Assembly (NCBI GenBank): GCA_024103355.1
Contig: JAGFIU010000041.1
Coordinates: 1 to 60,844 of the forward strand
Source: Bacteroidota bacterium
GTDB lineage: Bacteria; Bacteroidota; Bacteroidia; NS11-12g; UBA955
Reading direction: 5' to 3'
Length of the DNA: 60,844 bases
Shown: positions 36,945-45,292 of the stretch, piece after piece
Numbering within the stretch: the stretch's first letter is position 1
Layout of the letters: each line of letters starts with the position of its first letter
Translations under genes and position numbers: made by a program
Notes under the pieces: model-generated
Seen by the model: only the letters and a program-made list of their open reading frames with translations
Databases searched by the model: none
What the model was told of the DNA's origin: nothing

Positions 36945-39422
36945 CTACTTTATCGTGAATCCTTTGTCTCTCAACAATTTTTTTATCAAATAAGGTTGAT
37001 TCTTTAAAGTTTGATAAATAAGAAGTTTGTAAGGATGCTGTGATGCAAATCTTTTATAAACCTCGTTGGCAGGACCTGCTAACCTGGAATTAGGTCTTGA
37101 GATTGCTTCAAAAAGATTGTTGAAAACTGCTTCATTAGCATAGTTCAATCTGCCAAGAGATTCGAAAGCGTTTACCCTTGTTCTGAATTCGTAATCTGCA
37201 CTGCTGTACCTAATTAGTTCCTCCAAAAACTTGGCAGTTTCTTCCTTGCTTGAACTCACCACAATAGAATATTCTAGCCATTTGATTCTGATAGATTTAG
37301 CCATTCCTTCCAAGTCTTTAACTTTTGATAACCAAAGACCTGCCAATTGATAATATCCCGTATTTGTCTGTAAAAACATTGATGAAAAAAGATTGTCCAA
37401 AGCTGTTTCAATAACTTGATATGAATGGTCTTCAAGTAATTGCTCCAAAAGAGCGCGTTGTTCATTCTGTTCAGGATTAAGATTATTAGCAAGAGTCATT
37501 CTAACCTCTCTGTGCTCTTTTTTCAAATCAATCTTGGGTAATTTGCCATTCTCTTTATTAGCGTTGAGCCATTGTTTCCACGCTTCTGCCTTAACTGAAT
37601 GAAATTCATTGCTGTTATTGATAATTTGTTCAATGACATTTTGTTTTTCGCTGAAGCTAAAGCTTGCAAGTGACTGCACTGCTTCAAGTCTGTCGGCCAT
37701 ATTAACCGCCTTCAATGCTTGTTCAGTTAGCTCTTTAAGGCTTCGCTCAAAGGTCATCTTCTTCATTATTTCAGAGTTTTCATCAAAAACAACAAAGTTG
37801 ACAGTTTTCTTGCTTGGATCTGGAATTAAAACTTGTTGAAAACGCTTGTCAATCATAACTTTTTGTCTGTCAACGCTTCCATCAGTATAATAAACAGCAA
37901 ACTTGATAGGCATTTTAAAAGGCCCTGTAACAAAATCCATTTTGTGAATTTGTTCAACGGTAATCATAGTTGCATTATCTGTATTAGTCCAATTTACTTT
38001 GTAATGTGGTTCTCCGCCTTTAAGAATCCATTCTTCAAAAAACCAATCTAAGTTCATCCCCAAGCGGTCTTTGAAAGCATTTTGAAAATCAGCTGCTTCA
38101 ACATTTTGGAATGCATGTTTTTCAAGATAATATTTAATGGTTTGTTTGAAAGCTTCATCACCTACAACATAACGAAGCATTTGCAACACGGCAGAACCCT
38201 TTGGATATGCCCTTGCAGAACCGCTTTGTGTATGCCTGATGGGTAGGTTATTTGATTCAGATGCTTTGAATGCAGACTGGTATTCACCTAATTCATTCAT
38301 TTTCATTTCATCCTGTCCAAATTCAGGAATCGAACCGTAGAACAATTTTGCATAATAAGTTGCAAAGTTTTCTTGCATCCAAATATCATTGGCAGATCTT
38401 GCGGTAATCAGGTCTCCAAACCATTGGTGTGTAAGTTCATGAGCATTAACTCCTATGTAGTTTCTGTCTTCGTAAGCCCTATCATCAACAAAGAAAAAAT
38501 CTCCAAATACTGTCGCAGAGGTGTTTTCCATTGCCCCGTAAAGAAAGTCTTGTACCATAATCTGACTGTATGAACCCCATTGATATGGCACTCCTGTTTC
38601 ATCTTCCAAAAATTCTATAATGTTTTCTGTGTATTTGCTCGTAGGCTCAACCCTATCTTTAAATTCAGGATAATACCAAAAATTAACCGGGGTTCCTCTC
38701 TTTGTTTTGGTTGATTTGACTTCATAAATACCTATGGCAAGCATTACCAAATAACCGGAATGTGGCTTATCCAAACGGTAATTCCATGTAATTGTTCCGT
38801 CTTTGTTTTTCTTTTGTGATAAAAGTTTACCATTTGATAATACTTTGTAAGGCTCCGGGAATGTAATTACTGTTTCGGTAGTGTATTTATCATTCATGTT
38901 ATCATACATGGGAATCCAATAGCGATTATCTATACCTTGTCCTTGGGACCAAATCTGTCTTCTAACTTTGAAAAGATCGGGTTTTTCGGTAGATTCAGGT
39001 CTATCCCAACCTATGAAATAAAGACCTTTTCGCGGATGAGCTTCGTATTCGAATGACAGGTTGTAGCTTTTTTCCCAGGTTAAAGCGGGTGTGAAATAAA
39101 CAGTAACTCCTGTTTTACTCGTGTTAAACTTAACAGTTTTGCCATCCAATTCTGCTTTTTTTATGAGGATATCCGGTCCGTCAAAAAAAAGTGAATCTAC
39201 AGCAGGAATAAGTGGTTTAAAACTATGTGTAACCTTGCCAATGACTTTCCCTCCATTCATATCATTTACATCAAAACTGACTTCGACCTTCATATTGGTA
39301 ATGTCAGCATAATGCTCGCGCTCAGCTGCATTGGGGTCGGCATAAAAAATAGAATACTCTTGTTGTGCATGCAAGAAACCGCTAATCATTATGATTAGAG
39401 CGGTAATTGAAAACTTTTTCAT
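36945..39422 (-). CDS. M1 family zinc aminopeptidase, secreted
   Basis: An 825-residue metallopeptidase with signal peptide MKKFSITALIIMISGFLHAQ. Exopeptidase motif GAMENTSATVFGD is near 300. Zinc site HELTHQWFGD, then Glu in DIWMQENFATYYAK (HExxH-x18-E), is near 332-360. The N-terminal beta domain carries the substrate-anchoring region, and the C-terminal third (about 570-825) is all-helical and repeat-like. It probably trims peptides in the periplasm or at the surface. It follows the outer-membrane protein gene by 12 bases, so the two share one mRNA. Confidence 0.93.
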   Translation of the reverse strand: MKKFSITALIIMISGFLHAQQEYSIFYADPNAAEREHYADITNMKVEVSFDVNDMNGGKVIGKVTHSFKPLIPAVDSLFFDGPDILIKKAELDGKTVKFNTSKTGVTVYFTPALTWEKSYNLSFEYEAHPRKGLYFIGWDRPESTEKPDLFKVRRQIWSQGQGIDNRYWIPMYDNMNDKYTTETVITFPEPYKVLSNGKLLSQKKNKDGTITWNYRLDKPHSGYLVMLAIGIYEVKSTKTKRGTPVNFWYYPEFKDRVEPTSKYTENIIEFLEDETGVPYQWGSYSQIMVQDFLYGAMENTSATVFGDFFFVDDRAYEDRNYIGVNAHELTHQWFGDLITARSANDIWMQENFATYYAKLFYGSIPEFGQDEMKMNELGEYQSAFKASESNNLPIRHTQSGSARAYPKGSAVLQMLRYVVGDEAFKQTIKYYLEKHAFQNVEAADFQNAFKDRLGMNLDWFFEEWILKGGEPHYKVNWTNTDNATMITVEQIHKMDFVTGPFKMPIKFAVYYTDGSVDRQKVMIDKRFQQVLIPDPSKKTVNFVVFDENSEIMKKMTFERSLKELTEQALKAVNMADRLEAVQSLASFSFSEKQNVIEQIINNSNEFHSVKAEAWKQWLNANKENGKLPKIDLKKEHREVRMTLANNLNPEQNEQRALLEQLLEDHSYQVIETALDNLFSSMFLQTNTGYYQLAGLWLSKVKDLEGMAKSIRIKWLEYSIVVSSSKEETAKFLEELIRYSSADYEFRTRVNAFESLGRLNYANEAVFNNLFEAISRPNSRLAGPANEVYKRFASQHPYKLLIYQTLKNQPYLIKKLLRDKGFTIK

Positions 39423-39434
39423 GTGTTAATTTGA

Positions 39435-40238
39435 TTAGAAATAGAACATCAATCTAAGATTACTCCAGTTTATTAAACCAAAGTTGATATCGCCTGTCCT
39501 GTTGTTAAGGCTTGTTGTAACCGTATTTGAATTTAATGCGACCGGGTCCCATACTTCCGACTTATTAATGTTTTGCCCGCCAAAAGTATAGGTTGCGTTT
39601 AACACAGCTTCTCCACCAATCGAAATTTTGGGAGCAAAGAAAAATTCGAATCCTAAAAATCCTTGTGCACCTATAGAGAAGGTGTAGGGTGTAGCTGCAA
39701 TTGTGAGTGGACGGTTATTACCAATTGAACCTGCATAATGCTCCATGCTGTTTCCATATTTGAATTTGGTTTTACTTCCGGTTCCGTATCCTAAGAGCCC
39801 TTCTACACCATAGATACCTTGAAGTCTTCCTGAACCTCTCCTTTTTTCAATACCGTATGTTAGGGTAATATTGAACTCATATTGTGTTAAATGATCGTTT
39901 ACGGTTGAACCCGGCTCGGCATTTGGGTCAAGATTATTTACAACTATTCTTTCTCTGTGATAATTACTCTTAAGCATAATACCGGCTCTTTGGGCATTTT
40001 TCTCATCAATAAATCGTTTAATATTAAGGTTCTGAAAATCAAGTCCCGGAACTACATTGTTGTTTGTAAACATACTTCCAATATAGGAAAAGAAAGGATT
40101 TACGCTTGTTCCAATTCCCCAATCACCCGTTTGGGGGTGAATGTAGATTCCCTTTTTTGATTTTAAAATCGGTTCAGCTTGTGAGTTTGCTAAGCTGCTA
40201 ATAGTCAGAAGTGTAGTGATAAAAAATAGCTTTTTCAT
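39435..40238 (-). CDS. Outer-membrane beta-barrel protein of unknown function
   Basis: A 267-residue protein with signal peptide MKKLFFITTLLTISSLANSQ. Alternating hydrophobic/polar strands end in the C-terminal pattern NLRLMFYF, typical of outer-membrane barrels. Aromatic and Gly-rich strand pairs such as GIYGVEGLLGYGTGSKTKF and FSIGAQGFLGFEFFFAPKISIGGEAVLNATYTFGG support this. The frame extends 23 codons further upstream, but the promoter box lies inside that extension and it overlaps dapB, so ATG at 40238 is chosen. It forms an operon with the M1 peptidase. Confidence 0.78.
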   Translation of the reverse strand: MKKLFFITTLLTISSLANSQAEPILKSKKGIYIHPQTGDWGIGTSVNPFFSYIGSMFTNNNVVPGLDFQNLNIKRFIDEKNAQRAGIMLKSNYHRERIVVNNLDPNAEPGSTVNDHLTQYEFNITLTYGIEKRRGSGRLQGIYGVEGLLGYGTGSKTKFKYGNSMEHYAGSIGNNRPLTIAATPYTFSIGAQGFLGFEFFFAPKISIGGEAVLNATYTFGGQNINKSEVWDPVALNSNTVTTSLNNRTGDINFGLINWSNLRLMFYF

Positions 40239-40255
40239 TTTGTTAAATTGCTTTG

Positions 40256-40284
40256 CAAAAGTAAGTTTTTTACTCAAACCCCAA
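40256..40284 (-). promoter_or_regulatory. Promoter of the outer-membrane protein / M1 peptidase operon
   Basis: Minus strand: TTG (40284-40282), 17- to 18-base spacer, TACTTTTG (40263-40256), 17 bases before the ATG at 40238. It decides that start. Confidence 0.55.
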
Positions 40285-41010
40285 CATGTCATCCATATTG
40301 AAAACACCTTGTTTTCCTATTATCCACTCGGCAGCAAGTACAGCACCTAATGCAAAACCTCTCCGATTGTGTGCAGAATGTGAGAATTCGATTTCATCTA
40401 TATCACAATCCCATTTAACTTTGTGAATACCCGGAATATGTTCTTTTCTAAATGAATATATTGGAATTTCGTTTCCTTCAATGTCTTTATAGTCCCCCTC
40501 TTCAATACTTATCCATTTGTCTTTCAGATTATAAGTCGAAAGTATTTGTTCGGCAGTGGTTATTGCTGTTCCGCTGGGTGCATCTTTCTTTTGGGTGTGA
40601 TGAATTTCTTCAATAGAGGCCTGATATTCAGGGTATTGATTCATAATGGATGCAAGTTTTTTATTAATCTGAAAAAAAATATTAACTCCTATGCTAAAGT
40701 TTGTAGCAGTAAAAACAGCGGATTTTTTTTCCAATACAAGATTTTTTATGTGTGAAAAATTATCATACCATCCGGTTGTCCCAACAATAATTGGAATCTT
40801 GTTATTTACACAAAATTCAATATTCCCAATAGCTGACTTGGGTTGGGTAAATTCGATAGCAACATCATTTTTTGATAGAATGAGTGCTTTCTTATCTGTC
40901 TTGCTGTCAATAATAGTAGAGATCTTATGCCCTCGTTCAACAATAATCTTCTCGATTTCTTTTCCCATTTTTCCATAACCAATAAGCGCAATATTTAAGG
41001 CATTTTTCAT
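40270..41010 (-). CDS. dapB: 4-hydroxy-tetrahydrodipicolinate reductase
   Basis: A 246-residue NAD(P)H-dependent reductase of the diaminopimelate/lysine pathway. It has the nucleotide loop IALIGYGKMGKEIEKII, VAIEFTQPKSAIGNIEFC, IIVGTTGWYD and ATNFSIGVNIFFQI, then the catalytic EIHHTQKKDAPSGTA near 150. Full length. Of two close Met codons (41016 and 41010), the second is preferred because the promoter box overlaps the first. Confidence 0.95.
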   Translation of the reverse strand: MKNALNIALIGYGKMGKEIEKIIVERGHKISTIIDSKTDKKALILSKNDVAIEFTQPKSAIGNIEFCVNNKIPIIVGTTGWYDNFSHIKNLVLEKKSAVFTATNFSIGVNIFFQINKKLASIMNQYPEYQASIEEIHHTQKKDAPSGTAITTAEQILSTYNLKDKWISIEEGDYKDIEGNEIPIYSFRKEHIPGIHKVKWDCDIDEIEFSHSAHNRRGFALGAVLAAEWIIGKQGVFNMDDMLGFE

Positions 41011-41015
41011 GAGCA

Positions 41016-41023
41016 CAAAACTA
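41016..41023 (-). promoter_or_regulatory. -7 promoter box of dapB, near-leaderless
   Basis: Minus-strand TAGTTTTG, then 5 bases, then ATG at 41010. Confidence 0.4.
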
Positions 41024-41046
41024 ATTTATTTTATTACTTGTATGAT

Positions 41047-41054
41047 TAAATTTG
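41047..41054 (+). promoter_or_regulatory. -7 promoter box of mltG
   Basis: TAAATTTG, 15 bases before the ATG at 41070. It overlaps a possible TTG start at 41052 and so argues against it. It is divergent from the dapB box 24 bases away. Confidence 0.5.
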
Positions 41055-41069
41055 CCCGCAACTGTATTA

Positions 41070-42116
41070 ATGAGAATTCTGAGAATTTTTCTAAAGTCAT
41101 TATTTGTAATAGTTTTGGTTGTTTCAGCATGTGGAATAACTTTGTGGTATTATATTTACTCTCCAGCTCTCACTATTACAGAGCCTTATCGATTAATTGT
41201 TCAAAGAGGGGATAATTTACAAAATGTAACAATGAAGTTACATAAGAATTGTGGATTAAAACACCCAAAGGTATTTATATGGATAGCGGAGAGAATGAAT
41301 GTCGAAAAGAATCTTCATGCAGGAAGGTTTGAGTTTTTGCCCACTATGAATAATCGTGAAATAGCGAAACTTCTTAGGAGCGGTAGTACCTATACAGTTA
41401 ATGTTACGATTCGAGGTTCAACAGATTTAAATAATATCCCAGTGTTGTTAGGAAAATATTTGGAACCTGACAAGGATTCCTTTCAAGTAATGTTAGATAG
41501 TAATGCTTATTTGTCTAAGTATGGATTTAATAAAAAAACAGTAGCAGCAATGTTTATTCCTAATACTTACAATATGTATTGGTTTACTACAGCTGATGAG
41601 ACTCTGGAGCGATTTTATAAAGAGTATAAGAGATTTTGGAATATAGAACGAAGAGTCAAAGCAGACTCTGTGGGCTTAACAATATTGGAAGTCTCGATTT
41701 TAGCATCTATTATAGATAAAGAAACAAATCAAGTTTACGAAATGCCTCGTATAGCAGGGGTGTATCTCAATAGGTTAAGGAAAGGGTGGAAACTTCAAGC
41801 AGATCCAACCGTCAAATATGCGTTGGATAGCATGTCAATGAAACGCATTTTAGTAGAGCATACGCAAGTTGAAAACCCTTATAACACATACGATATTGTT
41901 GGACTTCCTCCTAGTCCCATCTGTATTCCCTCTGTTCAAGCAATTGATGCGGTGCTTAATTACGAGCATCATCAATATATGTATTTTTGTGCAAAACCTG
42001 ATTTTTCAGGCTTACATATCTTTGCTGAAAATTTGGATGAGCATAATCGCAATGCCAAGGCTTATCACAGATTTTTGAATCAATTAGAAAGAAGTAGTAA
42101 AATACAAAAGAAATAA
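41070..42116 (+). CDS. mltG: Endolytic murein transglycosylase MltG
   Basis: A 348-residue enzyme cleaving nascent peptidoglycan glycan strands at the inner membrane. An N-terminal anchor helix (3-25), a LysM-like region (RGDNLQNVTMKLHKNCGL, about 45-62) and the YceG catalytic domain follow. The catalytic Glu is in LASIIDKET near 211-219 (E. coli has EKET; the second acid is kept). LQADPTVKYAL and NTYDIVGLPPSPICIPSVQAI are conserved. A TTG six codons upstream extends the frame but lies in the promoter box. Confidence 0.93.
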   Translation: MRILRIFLKSLFVIVLVVSACGITLWYYIYSPALTITEPYRLIVQRGDNLQNVTMKLHKNCGLKHPKVFIWIAERMNVEKNLHAGRFEFLPTMNNREIAKLLRSGSTYTVNVTIRGSTDLNNIPVLLGKYLEPDKDSFQVMLDSNAYLSKYGFNKKTVAAMFIPNTYNMYWFTTADETLERFYKEYKRFWNIERRVKADSVGLTILEVSILASIIDKETNQVYEMPRIAGVYLNRLRKGWKLQADPTVKYALDSMSMKRILVEHTQVENPYNTYDIVGLPPSPICIPSVQAIDAVLNYEHHQYMYFCAKPDFSGLHIFAENLDEHNRNAKAYHRFLNQLERSSKIQKK

Positions 42117-42182
42117 ACTTTGTTACTTTGTTTCCAATGATAACTTATATCTAAGATATCAAAAATAGGTTAGGTTGCAAAA

Positions 42183-43157
42183 TTAGAACTCGAATGACTC
42201 TATTGCTTTGTTAATAGCATCTTCAATTTGAGTTTGAATGTTGGTGTAATCTCTTGGAACAAACTTAGATTGAGTAAATGTTTCATACATTTCTACATAG
42301 CGAGCAGTCACAGACTCAATGAACTCAGGTGTCATTTCAGGAACCAATTGTCCTTTCTCTCCCCAGAAACCATTTGCCATCAACCATTCTCTAACAAACT
42401 CCTTTGAAAGTTGTTTCTGAGTTTTTCCTGCTTTTTGTGCTTTTTCATACGAATCGAGATAGAAAAATCTTGAGGAATCCGGAGTATGAACTTCATCAAT
42501 AAGCATTATTTTTTTGTCATATACTCCAAATTCATATTTTGTATCTACCAAAATTAGCCCGCGCTCCGCAGCAAGTTGAACACCCCTTTCATATAATTTA
42601 AGGGAAGCATCTGCCATTTTATCAAGTTGTTTTTTTGTGCAAAGTTTTTGCTCAATAATATCTTTCATTGTCACATCCTCATCGTGTCCAGCGTGATTTT
42701 TGAATGTAGGTGTGATAATCGGGTGGGGTAGCTTGTCGTTTTCTTTAAGTCCTTCGGGTAGTTTCTCTCCGCAGATGGTTCGTTTTCCTGATTTGTAAAC
42801 ACGCCAGGCATGTCCGCACAAATAGCCTCTCACAACCATTTCCACAGGAATAGCTTCGCACTTATATCCGATAGTAACATTGGGGTCAGGTGTGGAGATT
42901 TTCCATGTAGGAATAATATCACTGCATTTATCGAGGAATAGAGATGAAATCTGTGTTAAGATTTGCCCTTTGTAAGGAATTGCTTTAGGAAGCACGTTGT
43001 CAAAGGCTGATATACGGTCACATGCAATTAAAACGATGTATTTATCTGCGAGATTATATACGTCTCTAACTTTTCCTCTGAAGAAAGAAGTTTGGTTTCT
43101 AAAGAAGAAGTTAGTCGCCATTAATTCGGTATCCATTTCTGCTGCCATAATATTCAT
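42183..43157 (-). CDS. purC: Phosphoribosylaminoimidazole-succinocarboxamide synthase
   Basis: A 324-residue SAICAR synthase of purine synthesis, of the long (yeast-like) class rather than the 237-residue E. coli form. FFRGKVRDVYNLADKYIVLIACDRISAFDNVLPKAIPYKGQIL lies at about 25-67. VEMVVRGYLCGHAWRVYKSG, LILVDTKYEFGVYDKKIMLIDEVHTPDSSRFF and the tail RYVEMYETFTQSKF follow. Three Met codons (43157, 43148, 43136) could start it; none is excluded. Confidence 0.95.
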   Translation of the reverse strand: MNIMAAEMDTELMATNFFFRNQTSFFRGKVRDVYNLADKYIVLIACDRISAFDNVLPKAIPYKGQILTQISSLFLDKCSDIIPTWKISTPDPNVTIGYKCEAIPVEMVVRGYLCGHAWRVYKSGKRTICGEKLPEGLKENDKLPHPIITPTFKNHAGHDEDVTMKDIIEQKLCTKKQLDKMADASLKLYERGVQLAAERGLILVDTKYEFGVYDKKIMLIDEVHTPDSSRFFYLDSYEKAQKAGKTQKQLSKEFVREWLMANGFWGEKGQLVPEMTPEFIESVTARYVEMYETFTQSKFVPRDYTNIQTQIEDAINKAIESFEF

Positions 43158-43175
43158 TATTTATTTTTGAGGGCG

Positions 43176-43183
43176 CAAATTTA
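43176..43183 (-). promoter_or_regulatory. -7 promoter box of purC
   Basis: Minus-strand TAAATTTG, 18 bases before the ATG at 43157; a TTG lies 22 bases further upstream, inside the 3' end of phoH. Confidence 0.5.
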
Positions 43184-43194
43184 TATGATTATGT

Positions 43195-44181
43195 TTATCC
43201 TTCGACAATTCCTTCAGCTTCGTAGGCCTTAAGAATTTCCACAACTAATTTGTGCCTAAGAACGTCTTTGTTATTTAGGTGAATGATTTTGATACCTTCA
43301 ATATCGGTTAATATTTTTATAGCTCTTTTGAGACCGGATTTTTGTTTCTGAGGCAAATCAACCTGACTGAGATCCCCGGTAACAATGACTTTTGCTTCTT
43401 TTCCCATACGAGTTAGAAACATTTTTAGTTGTAAATCTGTTGTATTTTGGGCTTCATCCAGAATGATAAAACAGTTATTCAGTGTTCTTCCTCTCATAAA
43501 TGCGAGTGGAGCGATCTCAATGGTTCTGTTCTCTAAAAATATTCTTAGTTTGTCTAGAGGAATCATGTCCTCGAGTGCATCATAGAGAGGTCGCAAATAA
43601 GGGTCAATTTTTTCTTTTAAATCACCGGGTAAGAATCCCAAACTCTCACCGGCTTCAACAGCAGGTCGCGTGAGAATGATTTTTTTAACTTCTTTGTTTT
43701 TTAGAGCTCTAACTGCCAGTGCAACAGCAGTATAAGTTTTTCCTGTTCCTGCCGGCCCAACGGCAAAAACTACATCATTTTGCTCTATACTCTCAACCAT
43801 CTTTTGTTGATTGAGCGTTCTTGCAATTACTGGGCGTGCATCATTCCCGTATAAGATGACAACGCCATGAGGATGCTTATGGTGTGTGTGTTCTGGTGAA
43901 TGCACGTTCTTTTCTCTCATTTCAGTTTTCTCAGGGCCAAAGATTTCATACAAATGATAGTCGCTTATATTGACATTCTTACTTAAGAAAGTTAGATATT
44001 GATTGAATTTTGACTCAAAACTATCGATGTCTTTAGAGTTTCCCTTAATTCTGATTTCGTTTCCTCTCCCAACAATTTTAACGTTGGGATTGAGTTCTTT
44101 TATTAGATTTAATGAGTAATCATTACTCCCGTAAATTCGTTGAGGCTCAATGCCATCAATGGTAATTAACTTTTCTTGCAA
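43195..44181 (-). CDS. phoH: PhoH family ATPase
   Basis: A 328-residue cytoplasmic P-loop protein. A short N-terminal KH-like region (about 1-75) precedes the ATPase domain: Walker A GPAGTGKTYTAVALAV near 143, TRPAVEAGESLGFLPGDLKEKIDPYLRPLYDAL near 172, Walker B NCFIILDEAQNTT near 237, VTGDLSQVDLPQ near 270. Related proteins act in RNA metabolism and nutrient stress; the role here is not known. The start appears to be TTG at 44181; no in-frame ATG exists upstream before a stop or in the promoter. Confidence 0.9.
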   Translation of the reverse strand: MQEKLITIDGIEPQRIYGSNDYSLNLIKELNPNVKIVGRGNEIRIKGNSKDIDSFESKFNQYLTFLSKNVNISDYHLYEIFGPEKTEMREKNVHSPEHTHHKHPHGVVILYGNDARPVIARTLNQQKMVESIEQNDVVFAVGPAGTGKTYTAVALAVRALKNKEVKKIILTRPAVEAGESLGFLPGDLKEKIDPYLRPLYDALEDMIPLDKLRIFLENRTIEIAPLAFMRGRTLNNCFIILDEAQNTTDLQLKMFLTRMGKEAKVIVTGDLSQVDLPQKQKSGLKRAIKILTDIEGIKIIHLNNKDVLRHKLVVEILKAYEAEGIVEG

Positions 44182-44210
44182 ACTTTTTCTTTTATTAGTG
44201 AAGTGTCCGA

Positions 44211-44218
44211 TAAATTTG
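44211..44218 (+). promoter_or_regulatory. -7 promoter box of the DUF62 gene
   Basis: TAAATTTG, 25 bases before the ATG at 44244; 3 bases from the opposing phoH box. Confidence 0.5.
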
Positions 44219-44221
44219 CCC

Positions 44222-44229
44222 CAAAATTA
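44222..44229 (-). promoter_or_regulatory. -7 promoter box of phoH
   Basis: Minus-strand TAATTTTG, about 40 bases before the TTG start. It faces the DUF62 box only 3 bases away, so polymerase can occupy only one promoter at a time. Confidence 0.45.
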
Positions 44230-44243
44230 CTATTTTTATTTAA

Positions 44244-44996
44244 GTGAATGTCATTACATTAATTTCTGATTTCGGGACAGGTTCGCATTACATCGCTTCT
44301 GTTAAAAGTGCGATTTATGCAGAACTAGGGGAAGTTCCTATTCTGGATATTTCACATGACATTAGCCCATGGAATCTCGAACAAGCAGTATTTTTGCTTG
44401 CATCCACATATAAAAAAGTGAGTGGTCATGCTTTTCATCTTGTAGGTGTGAATATTGATTCGGTTGTTCATGTAGCAGCAAAACTCGATAATCATTGGTT
44501 CTTCGCACCGGATAATGGTATTTTGACTGAAGTTCTAAGAAATGAAAATGCTGAATTTTTTTCTTTGGGCAAGTTTTATCAATCTTCTTTTTTAGAAAGT
44601 TTTTATCCAAAGATGATTAAACCGTTGATAGAGAATAGATTGCCAAACGAGTTTGTACCTGGTTTCAAACCCGAGATAAAGATTTTTAAAACTCCTCAAC
44701 AAAATGCCAATATGATGAAAGCATATTATGTTCTTTTTGATAGGTTTGGTAATGCGATTGTTAATATTAAAAAGGATGAGTTCTATTCGTTTGTGGGTAA
44801 ACATCAATATCGAATTATTGTAAATAGAAGTGATTTTATAGACCGAATAAGCTCCGGATATTATCAAAGTGAGAAGGGGGCACTCATCGCTACATTTAAC
44901 TCATCTGACTATCTTGTTATCTCATTCACCTATGGCAATGCAAAACAATTATTTGGATTCGACAAAACTCAATATATATACATAGAACGTTATTAA
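44244..44996 (+). CDS. DUF62 / SAM hydroxide adenosyltransferase family protein, divergent active site
   Basis: A 250-residue protein of the fluorinase-like fold. VITLISDFGTGSHYIASVKSAI (3-24), ILDISHDISPWNLEQAVFLLAS (33-54), APDNGILTEVL near 88 and the C-terminal FGNAIVNIKKDEF and SYGNAKQLFG-like segments match the family. Active members use an Asp-Arg-His triad to turn SAM plus water into adenosine and methionine. The loop that should carry Asp and Arg reads VGVNIDSVVHVAAKL, so the Arg is not evident. Activity is uncertain. Confidence 0.82.
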   Translation: MNVITLISDFGTGSHYIASVKSAIYAELGEVPILDISHDISPWNLEQAVFLLASTYKKVSGHAFHLVGVNIDSVVHVAAKLDNHWFFAPDNGILTEVLRNENAEFFSLGKFYQSSFLESFYPKMIKPLIENRLPNEFVPGFKPEIKIFKTPQQNANMMKAYYVLFDRFGNAIVNIKKDEFYSFVGKHQYRIIVNRSDFIDRISSGYYQSEKGALIATFNSSDYLVISFTYGNAKQLFGFDKTQYIYIERY

Positions 44997-45001
44997 AACC
45001 A

Positions 45002-45289
45002 ATGATTAAGCGAATTGTTAAAATGACTTTTAAGCCGGAAGAAGTGGATAACTTTTTAAAGTTGATAGACCATGTATTGCCGTTAATAGAACAGATGGAA
45101 GGATGCCGAGGTGTTAAATTATATTCACAAGAGGGGGCAAAGAATGTGATGTTTACTTTAAGTTTGTGGGACAATAATGAATCACTTGAAAAATATCGAG
45201 CAAGCGATCTTTTCAAAACTACTTGGACACAAACCAAGCGTTATTTTTCTGATAAACCTCAAGCATGGAGTATTAACCAAATTAGATAA
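45002..45289 (+). CDS. Antibiotic biosynthesis monooxygenase (ABM) domain protein
   Basis: A 95-residue single-domain ferredoxin-like protein: IVKMTFKPEEVDNFLKLI, EGCRGVKLYSQ, VMFTLSLWDNNESLEKYRASDLFKTTW. ABM proteins are cofactor-free monooxygenases, haem-degrading enzymes or stress proteins; the substrate cannot be told. It starts 5 bases after the DUF62 gene and ends 3 bases before the TPR-CAP gene, so all three look like one operon. Confidence 0.8.
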   Translation: MIKRIVKMTFKPEEVDNFLKLIDHVLPLIEQMEGCRGVKLYSQEGAKNVMFTLSLWDNNESLEKYRASDLFKTTWTQTKRYFSDKPQAWSINQIR

Positions 45290-45292
45290 TAT

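Noticed and set aside
42140-42170. Inverted repeat ATATCT-A-AGATAT between mltG and purC as a terminator
   Set aside because: The stem is short, all A-T except one pair and has no T run.
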